Assembly (NCBI GenBank): GCA_025963725.1
Contig: JAOQAE010000005.1
Location: 124,001-188,000, forward strand
Reading direction: 5' to 3'
From: Bacteroidota bacterium
GTDB lineage: Bacteria; Bacteroidota; Bacteroidia; 2-12-FULL-35-15
DNA length: 64,000 nucleotides
In this document: positions 8,174-15,535 of the stretch, in pieces
How the letters are laid out: the number at the start of each line of letters is the position of its first letter
How positions within the stretch are numbered: position 1 is the first letter of the stretch
Notes under the pieces: model-generated
Database searches by the model: none
Told to the model about the DNA's origin: nothing
What the model saw: only the letters and a program-made list of their open reading frames with translations
Translations under genes and position numbers: made by a program

Positions 8174-8812
8174 ATGCAGGACAAGACAAACACCGGAAAT
8201 ACTATGAATGAAGAGAACATCAGGCGCGATGCCTTTGTACAGGAAGAAGAGCTTGATGATGACAAGGAAGGGGATGAAACCACAGAAACAAAGCAGGATG
8301 CAAAATCGATGACCACGAGCGACAGCGGGATCAGCTTTATTAAAAGCTTTGAAGGCTTTATCGCTACCTTGTATGATGATGCTACAGGCAACGCCACCAT
8401 TGGATACGGGCACCTCGTGCACTCCGGGAAGGTAAATGGCACCAATGCCACCGAAACCGAAGAATTCAAGGCTGGAATTACAGAAGCGCGGGCTGTGGAG
8501 CTGTTGAAGGAAGATGTAAAATCGGTTGCTGAAAGCTCCGTGCAGTCGAACGTTACCGTTCAGCTCACACAAAACCAGTTCGATGCCCTTGTAGCTTTTA
8601 CATTTAATGTGGGCAGCAGCGGCTTTAAAGGCTCTACGCTCCTTACAAGGGTGAACAGCGGCACAGCAACAGCCGAAAGCATTAAGGAAGCATTCCTGAT
8701 GTGGAACAAAGGCACTGTTGGCGACAAGAAACAGGAGATCAAAGGCCTGACAACGCGGAGAACTGCGGAAGCAAAAATTTACAACGAAAATACATACGAG
8801 AACAATGGCTAA
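8174..8812 (+). CDS. T4-type lysozyme (GH24), candidate eCIS effector
   Basis: A 212-residue glycosidase that should cut the MurNAc-GlcNAc backbone of peptidoglycan. The GH24 catalytic set is intact: E60 in SFEGF, D69 in YDDATG and T75 in NATIGYGH. The spacing is identical to T4 lysozyme E11/D20/T26. The fold continues through NQFDALVAFTFNVG. There is no signal peptide or transmembrane anchor. Instead the first 50 residues are hydrophilic and acidic, with the motif IRRDAF at 16-21 followed by QEEELDDD, shared with the two other hydrolases of this operon. Start 8174 keeps the full tag; M11 is an alternative. It overlaps the following lipoprotein gene by 8 bases. A host-lysis endolysin for particle release is the main alternative. 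Confidence 0.93.
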   Translation: MQDKTNTGNTMNEENIRRDAFVQEEELDDDKEGDETTETKQDAKSMTTSDSGISFIKSFEGFIATLYDDATGNATIGYGHLVHSGKVNGTNATETEEFKAGITEARAVELLKEDVKSVAESSVQSNVTVQLTQNQFDALVAFTFNVGSSGFKGSTLLTRVNSGTATAESIKEAFLMWNKGTVGDKKQEIKGLTTRRTAEAKIYNENTYENNG

Positions 8813-9359
8813 TAACACTTATCCTAATACAGCAACACGAATTTCCATACAGCTTTGCTTTGCTGTTTTTATTATCATCGGATCCTTGTATGCCTGCTCC
8901 GACAGGCCAATTAAGAATAAGGACGAGACACCACCAGTTGCGGCCCCGGCCGGTGCAACCCAAAGCCTGCCGGAAATGCTATACGGGCAATGGAAAATAA
9001 CACATTATACAGGAGGGAACATTACAGCCATAACCGATGAGCAGGCGAAAGAATATGTAGGAAAGCAAATGCTGTTAGGCTCTGCCATGGCAGTTATTCT
9101 TGGTGATTCCTGTAAAAGCCCTTCTTATGAAAGCCACAAGGAAAAAGCCGGGCCCTATTTTTACGCGAACTACAAAGTGGATAAAAAGCTGCTTGATCTG
9201 GAAGAAGATGAAGTGCAGGTTGTTTCTCTCACCTGCAGAACAAAACCTGTGTATTCAAAGGAAGATTCTCCCAATTTTAATTTTGATCTTATCATAAAGG
9301 ATAAAACAACAGTAATTGTGGCAATCAACGGCTTTTTCTTTTATTTCGAAAAGATCTGA
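8805..9359 (+). CDS. Lipoprotein, candidate immunity protein for the lysozyme
   Basis: A 184-residue lipoprotein: a hydrophobic signal segment ending in GSLYAC (lipid attachment at Cys31), then a Pro/Ala linker, then a domain starting LYGQWKITHYTGGN that resembles lipocalin-like beta-barrels. No acidic run follows the cysteine, so there is no obvious surface-export signal and a periplasm-facing position is likely. It overlaps the lysozyme gene by 8 bases, consistent with coupled expression. By context it may bind and inhibit the lysozyme in the producer's periplasm. This function is inferred, not seen. Confidence 0.8.
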   Translation: MANNTYPNTATRISIQLCFAVFIIIGSLYACSDRPIKNKDETPPVAAPAGATQSLPEMLYGQWKITHYTGGNITAITDEQAKEYVGKQMLLGSAMAVILGDSCKSPSYESHKEKAGPYFYANYKVDKKLLDLEEDEVQVVSLTCRTKPVYSKEDSPNFNFDLIIKDKTTVIVAINGFFFYFEKI

Positions 9360-9381
9360 TCTCCAATTTAACCCTACAAAC

Positions 9382-10536
9382 ATGCATAGCCAAACCAAAC
9401 AAGATCATACTGCCGAAGAACAGGGCCAGCTGAGACGACAAATTTTCGAGGCCGATGAAGAAACCGCGGAGCACGATACCGACGAAAAGAAAGACGGGAG
9501 CGGCGACGAGAAAAAAACCGGTGACAGCAAGACCACAAAATCCTCTGATACCGGCAAGGACCAAACAGCAGGCGGTACAGAAGAAACCACGGTAGCCGAT
9601 GATACCCTGTATGTAATTTCCAAAGCGAATGCATACATCTACAATGATAAGCTGGAGGCAACCACGGATCTTATTCCCAAATGGACAGAAATAAAGATCA
9701 AGGAATCAAAAACAGAGAACAAGGCAGAGTATGCATTTGTAAAGGCATCGGACGATTCGAAGGAATACGGCTGGACATTAAAATCAAACCTGTACAGCCT
9801 GAGCTGGAATCCCAAGGACAATGAGACAGGATATAAAAAGATCTCTTCCTCGTACAACGATCAGATGCAGAAAGTTGATCCCGTAGAAAACCTCAAGAAA
9901 TTAAAGCTGAGCGGATCGGATACATTCAGCAACGTGGATGCGCTCTTTCCGAACAGCACTGATGTGAACAAGCTGGATTCGGGTTTTAAAACAAAATATG
10001 AAAAGCTTAAAAAATGCTTTGAGGACAATGGTATTTCCACTTCGGCCAATGCAGGCCTCCGCCATCCTTTAAGGTCCACTATATTTAATTACGCCATCAG
10101 TGTGCGCGATGCTGTCAATGACGATATTATTCATGAAGCAAATGCTGTTTGTAAAAAATATGGCATCCCGATCGACTGGGCACATAAAAATGATGGCGGC
10201 ACTATCGACCTTGCAAAATCAAAGTCACAGGCAAAGCTTGTGTGTGCAAGCTTCGGGATCAAGGACAAGGCAGCGCGCGGCGTAACGGATTTCTCAGGAA
10301 AGGTGAGCAATCACAATTCGGGAAAAGCCGTGGATGTTACACTCACGTTCTCATTTACCGATAAAAAGAAGATCACCTACAACAGTAAAGACTTTGAAGT
10401 CGACCCGGCTATAGAAAAGCAGGATGAGATCGCCGATATTGATAAGAATCAGCTAACTTTGTTAGGAAAAGAAGCGAGTGGATTAAACAGGTCGGTGGAT
10501 GATGATACTGTACATTGGTCAGAAGCCGGTAATTAA
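9382..10536 (+). CDS. M15-type zinc peptidase with SH3-like domain, candidate eCIS effector
   Basis: A 384-residue peptidoglycan peptidase. Order: acidic tag (LRRQIFEADEE at 17-27), low-complexity D/E/K/T linker to about 70, an SH3-like region about 75-140 (cell-wall binding), then a C-terminal M15 domain. The zinc ligands fit M15: H311 and D318 in SNHNSGKAVD, and H378 in TVHW, with D375 three residues before as catalytic acid. The H-7-D and D-3-H spacing is that of the phage T5 L-alanyl-D-glutamate endopeptidase. ATG 9382 is chosen over an upstream frame opening at 9316, because it starts after the previous stop and places the tag as in its siblings. No signal peptide. A lipoprotein gene follows 11 bases later. 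Confidence 0.88.
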   Translation: MHSQTKQDHTAEEQGQLRRQIFEADEETAEHDTDEKKDGSGDEKKTGDSKTTKSSDTGKDQTAGGTEETTVADDTLYVISKANAYIYNDKLEATTDLIPKWTEIKIKESKTENKAEYAFVKASDDSKEYGWTLKSNLYSLSWNPKDNETGYKKISSSYNDQMQKVDPVENLKKLKLSGSDTFSNVDALFPNSTDVNKLDSGFKTKYEKLKKCFEDNGISTSANAGLRHPLRSTIFNYAISVRDAVNDDIIHEANAVCKKYGIPIDWAHKNDGGTIDLAKSKSQAKLVCASFGIKDKAARGVTDFSGKVSNHNSGKAVDVTLTFSFTDKKKITYNSKDFEVDPAIEKQDEIADIDKNQLTLLGKEASGLNRSVDDDTVHWSEAGN

Positions 10537-10547
10537 AATAAGGTTAC

Positions 10548-11372
10548 ATGAAAACAACTCAGCTTTCACTGCCCCTCCTGATCGGTTTCTTTATAGGCTG
10601 TAGCACAACCGAAAAAGGATCCGTAATTAAAGCGGGGAATACGATCACCCTTACCGGCTGTCCCGGCATCAGCACTGAAACCAAAACAGCGATAAACACT
10701 TTAGCCGGACATATGAACCGGGTTAACTTATCAGACAGCCTGCTGTTGGATTTAAAAAAGCTCCGCGGACTGAAAGATCAGCTGAATGCCGAGGTACGCA
10801 TGTTTAGCCAGGACAGCATAGCCGACATCGATTCCTGCGCAAAGGAAATCGAATCTCTTATTCCCTTTCTTAAAATGGTATGGTCGGAAGAAGGCACTGT
10901 TCCATTCTTTACTTTCAACAATGGCAATCTTCTCGGAAGGGCTAAACAAACAAAGGGCAAGAGCGACGATGAGCTGTTTGGCCTGCTAAATGACGCCTGG
11001 GGTTCGTACGGCGAGAACACCGTCACTTTCCCCAAATGGCTAACACGCGTTACCGACCTTTCCGGATATTCAAAGCTGGGAGATGGCATTCACACACAAC
11101 TGCTGAAAAAGATCGCGCTGCTGAAAAAACAGGACAATAAGATCGTTACAGAAGAAGCCGGTAAGCTGTACGTCCTGGTGACCGATGATTTTTTTTCAAA
11201 GAGCTCATACGGCAACAGCCGCGAAAGTGTATTAAAAGAGCTCACCGGCATTCTTTCCGATAAGGAACTGCTCACCGAAGCCGACCGCATGAAATTAACA
11301 GAGCGAATAAAGCAGCTGCAAACGGAAAAGCTGCAGTTCGACTGCAAAACCCTGGATTGCCATTTTGAATAA
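10548..11372 (+). CDS. Helical lipoprotein, candidate immunity protein for the M15 peptidase
   Basis: A 274-residue protein with a short lipoprotein signal (LLIGFFIGCSTTEKGS, with C18 as the lipidated residue). The rest is mainly amphipathic helix with many Lys and Glu and three more cysteines. There is no enzyme motif. Its position directly after the M15 peptidase repeats the hydrolase-lipoprotein order of this operon, so it is read as a periplasm-anchored inhibitor. I do not recognise the family. Confidence 0.75.
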   Translation: MKTTQLSLPLLIGFFIGCSTTEKGSVIKAGNTITLTGCPGISTETKTAINTLAGHMNRVNLSDSLLLDLKKLRGLKDQLNAEVRMFSQDSIADIDSCAKEIESLIPFLKMVWSEEGTVPFFTFNNGNLLGRAKQTKGKSDDELFGLLNDAWGSYGENTVTFPKWLTRVTDLSGYSKLGDGIHTQLLKKIALLKKQDNKIVTEEAGKLYVLVTDDFFSKSSYGNSRESVLKELTGILSDKELLTEADRMKLTERIKQLQTEKLQFDCKTLDCHFE

Positions 11373-11405
11373 GGTCAAATTGTTTCATGTAATTTCTTAG
11401 CAGCA

Positions 11406-12068
11406 ATGTTTGATAATAAAACGCAACACAGCGATACCGACCAGGAAGTAATCCGGCGCAGTATGTTTGAAACGGAGGAAGAAACAGAAGAAAAGGAAGA
11501 AACCGTTTCCGAAGGGCAACAAAGGGCCGATGCGGCTAAAAGCCTGCAGCAGGACTGGAAAAAACGCGGCGTGAAATACAGCAATACTGACAGAACATTT
11601 AAAGAAGATGCCAGCTTTGCCGATTGCGCCTCTTTTGTGGTTGTTGCCTTGAGCAAAGCAAAGCAGGGTAGCATCTTTACCAGCCAGAACGCATATACTG
11701 GTAAAGGAGGCGCACAGCCCGGGCAAAGCATGCAGCGCATTATTTATGAAAGCGCATACGGAGTGCAGCCAAAGGATACGGTGCTTACCGAAGACGATTA
11801 TAAAAAGCCATACAGGTTCGACAATCCCGTGATCGGTGATATTATGATGTGGAAAGGACATGTGGCCATTGTTGCGGAGCTGGATGAGGACAAAAAAACA
11901 TTCAGGTTCGCACACATGATCTCGGGAGGCGCCGACCTTTCAGGCGAAAAGTGGAACGATTCCATTTCCTACAAAGATCAGGATAAAATGCTTGAAAGAA
12001 TAAAAGCGTATTCAGGAAGAAATGATTTTTATGGCTTCTGGACCCCTCCTGTACAGATAAAAAAATAA
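11406..12068 (+). CDS. NlpC/P60-like peptidoglycan hydrolase, candidate eCIS effector
   Basis: A 220-residue cysteine hydrolase. The likely nucleophile is C74 in FADCASFVVVA. The general-base histidine is H152 in MMWKGHVAIVAEL, preceded by the typical GD turn (VIGDIM), and H170 in FRFAHM is a candidate third residue. This pattern fits NlpC/P60 peptidases that cut the stem peptide; a CHAP amidase is the alternative. The N-terminus carries IRRSMF at 16-21 followed by ETEEETEEKEE, the same tag as in the lysozyme and M15 protein, and no signal peptide. The next gene, a lipoprotein, starts 4 bases after its stop. Confidence 0.85.
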   Translation: MFDNKTQHSDTDQEVIRRSMFETEEETEEKEETVSEGQQRADAAKSLQQDWKKRGVKYSNTDRTFKEDASFADCASFVVVALSKAKQGSIFTSQNAYTGKGGAQPGQSMQRIIYESAYGVQPKDTVLTEDDYKKPYRFDNPVIGDIMMWKGHVAIVAELDEDKKTFRFAHMISGGADLSGEKWNDSISYKDQDKMLERIKAYSGRNDFYGFWTPPVQIKK

Positions 12069-12071
12069 AAC

Positions 12072-13121
12072 ATGCCCAGGATCTTCTTCACCAGCATCTA
12101 TTTTTTTTTGCTTCTCATTCTTACAGGCTGTTCCGGGGATGCTCCACCCGCCCGGGAAGTGCTTACTGTTACAAAGCATGACAATAACCCGGTTCCGACA
12201 AAATGCCGCCTCTTATTTAAAATACCGGTTGAACATTTTTTCACCGATAAAAAAATTGTTTCTGACTTTAAGGATAATGCAGAGAACAGCGATGGCTTTT
12301 TATTGAATGTGATCTATGCTCCCAAATCACTCGTCGTAAAAAAAGGCCTGATCTATATTGCCGATCAGGCATCGGGAACTATTAAACTATTTTCATTAAA
12401 AGGAGAATTTCAGCGGGAGATCAGGATCCCGCGAAAGTATGGCCCACCCGGCTATTTTAATGTTCTCGACAACGGGAATATTATTTTCTGCAATGAGTCC
12501 ACTATGAAGATTTATGAAACAGATGAGCACGGAAATAATTTACTGGCCGATGACTGCATTCCTGCATCCACTTCCCTACTCCCTACCGACAGTGACAATT
12601 ATGCTTACCTGAAGGAAAACAATAAGCTGTTTTCCAAAAAAGGCCTCCTTACTGATAAGATCGACTGGAACGGAAATAATAACATCAGCTATTTACTAAC
12701 GGATTCGTCGATTGCGATTAATTATTCATGCAAAACACTTGAGCTGTTCCGGCATGATGGCAGCTCCATCAGAAAAGGAGAGCTCCGCCCGGGAAATAAC
12801 AGGAAGGATCTAAGTTGTTTTGGCCTTATCGGCAGGAAGAAAGATCAGCTGCTTGTCCTTTACTTTAACTCAACCGATCCTGCATGCTTCTCTGCCCTTG
12901 CAGCCGTGAATGCGAAAAGCCTGGAACAGGAAAGTATTGTTTACATGGAAAAGCCAGGGGAAATTGAACCACGGAGTATTATCTGGCCCGACCGCGGGAT
13001 GAAATGGCCCGGGGGAATGGTGTATTATTATTGTAAGGAAGATGGCAACCTGTATGGCCTCTGCTCTGACCCTACTGCTATATATGTTTTTTATTGGCCG
13101 GTATCGGGCGAATCAAAATAG
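12072..13121 (+). CDS. Beta-propeller-like lipoprotein, candidate immunity protein
   Basis: A 349-residue lipoprotein with a perfect lipobox (LILTGC). The mature part looks like a six-bladed beta-propeller: repeated units such as SLVVKKGLIYIADQASGTIK and FNVLDNGNIIFCNESTMKIY resemble the NHL/BF3164-type propellers common in Bacteroidota. There is no acidic surface-export signal after the cysteine. It directly follows the NlpC/P60-like gene and closes the operon, converging on the second ATPase gene 16 bases away. By position it would be the immunity partner of that hydrolase; carbohydrate or peptide binding is an alternative. Confidence 0.8.
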   Translation: MPRIFFTSIYFFLLLILTGCSGDAPPAREVLTVTKHDNNPVPTKCRLLFKIPVEHFFTDKKIVSDFKDNAENSDGFLLNVIYAPKSLVVKKGLIYIADQASGTIKLFSLKGEFQREIRIPRKYGPPGYFNVLDNGNIIFCNESTMKIYETDEHGNNLLADDCIPASTSLLPTDSDNYAYLKENNKLFSKKGLLTDKIDWNGNNNISYLLTDSSIAINYSCKTLELFRHDGSSIRKGELRPGNNRKDLSCFGLIGRKKDQLLVLYFNSTDPACFSALAAVNAKSLEQESIVYMEKPGEIEPRSIIWPDRGMKWPGGMVYYYCKEDGNLYGLCSDPTAIYVFYWPVSGESK

Positions 13122-13137
13122 CATGAACAGCAGATTA

Positions 13138-14496
13138 TTATAATGTCTTGCCTTCCTTAGCCAGTTCACGTGCTATTCCATCCTGCAGCATTCCTGGTGT
13201 GATCATCCCGGCCTTTTCATGAAAGGCCCTTAAGGTGGCATGGGAAACAATATTATTGATGAGGGAACCGCTCAGTTCATATTTCCTGGCCAGCTGCTCC
13301 ATGTCAATTCCTGCATCCGGCGGAATTGTTTCTGAGAACGCCTTTTTCCAAAGAGCCAGGCGCTCCTCGTACTTAGGCATCGGGAAATAAATGATGGATT
13401 GAAACCTCCGTAAAAACGCGCTGTCAATATTGGTCTTCATGTTTGTAGCGAGGATCACCAGCCCTTCGTGGTATTCTATGCGCTGCAATAAATAACTTAC
13501 TTCCTGGTTGGCGTAGCGGTCGTGTGAATCGTTTACATCGGTGCGTTTTCCGAATAAGGCATCTGCCTCATCAAAGAAAAGGATCCAATCCTTACGTGAT
13601 GCCCTGTCGAAAAGCCTTGCAAGGTTCTTCTCGGTTTCACCAATGTATTTGGAAACAATGGTGGAAAGGTCAACACGGTACACATCCCTTCCTGTTTTTT
13701 TTCCGATGAGGCAGGCTGATAATGTTTTTCCTGTGCCGGGAGGTCCATAAAACAGCGCACGAAAACCGGGCTTTAACTTTTTGCCCATAACGGGATCTTC
13801 GAACAGTGACTTGCTATGAACGATCCAACTTTCAATCTCGCTAAGCTGCGAGCGGGTTATACCGGTAAGCACTACATCATTCCAATCCATTTCAGTGCTT
13901 AATAATTTTGCAGGAAAATCGGGGCGAAGGTCGGGCTTTCTTACCGTTCCTCTTAGCACAAGATCTACAAAATCCGGGGAGGCGATCAACGCACCGCTTA
14001 GCTCAGGCTCGGCAGTTGAAACATCTTCAAGGTACAGAATATTATCTCTGTAAAAAAGATGCTTCCTGCTAAAAAACGAAAGTAATTGAAGCCTTTTTAC
14101 AAGGTCGTCTCCTGCAATTATAAATACTGCGGTTTCACCTGTGGGAAGAAATCCATGATGATTTTTGCCTGTAACTCCTCCGAAAAGAGTATTCGGTTTA
14201 GTGGTTTTAAATATATCTAAGAGTGAAGGCTGAAGATGCGGGGAAAGAGACAGAACGATAATGATCCGCTCCTGGAAGCTGAAGTTATTCCTGTTTATAA
14301 AATCAGCGTAAGGAGATGAGTAACCGGAAAGGTCAGTAAGTTCAATATCATGGATGCTTGAATACTCCTCCGGAGTCCCGCTATTGATCTTATCCAGGTG
14401 ATACAATACTTTCGACAGCCAGTTGAGATCTGCGGCAATTGCCGAGGAAAGATGTTCTCCGACTTTACTTTTGTTTTTGTGAGTGATAATTTCCAT
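13138..14496 (-). CDS. eCIS-associated AAA+ ATPase (copy 2)
   Basis: A 452-residue paralogue of the ATPase at 6794, with the same architecture: a helical N-terminal domain followed by AAA+ with Walker A GPPGTGKT near 251, Walker B ILFFDEADALFGKRT, sensor 1 VILATNMK, and arginines in FLRRFQS. It is the last gene of the long minus-strand structural operon, 2 bases after the 345-residue gene, which is the usual position for the Afp15/Pvc15-like ATPase. It probably works on the assembled structural proteins or the DUF4157 cargo. Its N-terminal domain differs strongly from copy 1, suggesting a different partner. Confidence 0.92.
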   Translation of the reverse strand: MEIITHKNKSKVGEHLSSAIAADLNWLSKVLYHLDKINSGTPEEYSSIHDIELTDLSGYSSPYADFINRNNFSFQERIIIVLSLSPHLQPSLLDIFKTTKPNTLFGGVTGKNHHGFLPTGETAVFIIAGDDLVKRLQLLSFFSRKHLFYRDNILYLEDVSTAEPELSGALIASPDFVDLVLRGTVRKPDLRPDFPAKLLSTEMDWNDVVLTGITRSQLSEIESWIVHSKSLFEDPVMGKKLKPGFRALFYGPPGTGKTLSACLIGKKTGRDVYRVDLSTIVSKYIGETEKNLARLFDRASRKDWILFFDEADALFGKRTDVNDSHDRYANQEVSYLLQRIEYHEGLVILATNMKTNIDSAFLRRFQSIIYFPMPKYEERLALWKKAFSETIPPDAGIDMEQLARKYELSGSLINNIVSHATLRAFHEKAGMITPGMLQDGIARELAKEGKTL

Positions 14497-14497
14497 T

Positions 14498-15535
14498 TTA
14501 GTATTTTACCTTTCTTTTCAGGCAGTAATTTTTCCCACCTGTATTTATCAGTATTTTTATATAGTTCCCTTTTTTATCATACACATATTTTCTTTTGCTC
14601 AGCACTTTTCCCGTCGCATCCCGCTCTATTCGTTCCTTGATTCGTTGCATTTTACCATAGGTATTCCTATACAAGAGCAGCTCTTTTATAACTCCTTTTT
14701 CATCCAGCTTCTTTTTCTCAATAGCATTTCCTTTGTCGTCATACAAAGTCAGTTCCCTGCATGTAACCTTACACTCATCGTTGAACCAGAGCTCCTCAAA
14801 AACAATTCCTCTTGTATTATACTTATATAATTTATCGGGGTGAAGCTTGTTGTTATTGAATAAACTCATTTCAGACAAGCTGTCATTAGCTCCGTAAGTA
14901 CAAAGAGTTTTCGAAGTAAAGAATGTGGTATCCGCATTAAACCGAATTTCGGAAATCATTCGTCCTTTATTATCATATGAATAACTTAAACGATTTATTA
15001 ATTTATTGTTATTATTATAGGTATCACGCTTGAGAATTTTACCATCAGCATTATACTCCCATGTGATCCGCTGATCCAAAACACTGTCCTTTCTTAAATA
15101 TCTTTTTTCCAAAGGAAAACCTTCTGAATTGTTCCTAACATTAATATAAAAACACTTCAGTTCGTATTGTTGTTTTTTATTTTCCCAAAATGAAGGCGGC
15201 TCCCCGGAAGGTTCATTTGAACAAAAGATTTCTTTTACCAGCTTTTTTCCACTAAATGTTCGGGTCACTTCTGATTCCGGTTTATTGGCTTTGTACAAAT
15301 CATCCTTTATAAATTGCTTTTGCTCATTGAATTGTGTTTTTCTGCTTGCCAATTCTTTTTTTACACCAAGGCCTTTCAATTCATAGAGATGCACTTCCGA
15401 ATATTTAACATTCCCATTAAATTCGCAAGTAAACGGAGAAGTAAGAGAATCAAATTCTTTTACTTCATCCACCTGTGAATAAGATAAACGGCATACAAGT
15501 ATTAAAAATAATATAAACAGTTTTTGTTTTATCAT
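14498..15535 (-). CDS. Exported YD-repeat-like protein, candidate immunity
   Basis: A 345-residue protein with a cleavable signal peptide (MIKQKLFILFLILVCRLSYS then Q). The mature part carries repeats resembling Rhs/MORN-like beta strands, for example YNADGKILKRDTYNNNNKL and YSYDNKGRMISEIRFNADTT, a pattern common in Bacteroidota exported proteins. Its start overlaps the end of the 940-residue DUF4157 gene by 4 bases (ATGA), indicating coupled translation and a direct partnership. I infer an immunity or chaperone role outside the cytoplasm. The region is AT-rich compared with the structural genes, in keeping with recent acquisition. Confidence 0.75.
   Translation of the reverse strand: MIKQKLFILFLILVCRLSYSQVDEVKEFDSLTSPFTCEFNGNVKYSEVHLYELKGLGVKKELASRKTQFNEQKQFIKDDLYKANKPESEVTRTFSGKKLVKEIFCSNEPSGEPPSFWENKKQQYELKCFYINVRNNSEGFPLEKRYLRKDSVLDQRITWEYNADGKILKRDTYNNNNKLINRLSYSYDNKGRMISEIRFNADTTFFTSKTLCTYGANDSLSEMSLFNNNKLHPDKLYKYNTRGIVFEELWFNDECKVTCRELTLYDDKGNAIEKKKLDEKGVIKELLLYRNTYGKMQRIKERIERDATGKVLSKRKYVYDKKGNYIKILINTGGKNYCLKRKVKY

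Noticed and set aside
8174-8812. Lysozyme as a simple lysis gene for particle release
   Set aside because: No holin or antiholin is nearby, and the shared tag and lipoprotein pairing fit an effector better. It is kept as an alternative, not the main call.
9316-9381. Upstream start for the M15 peptidase gene
   Set aside because: It overlaps the end of the preceding lipoprotein gene and adds residues that do not belong to the tag; ATG 9382 aligns with the sibling proteins.
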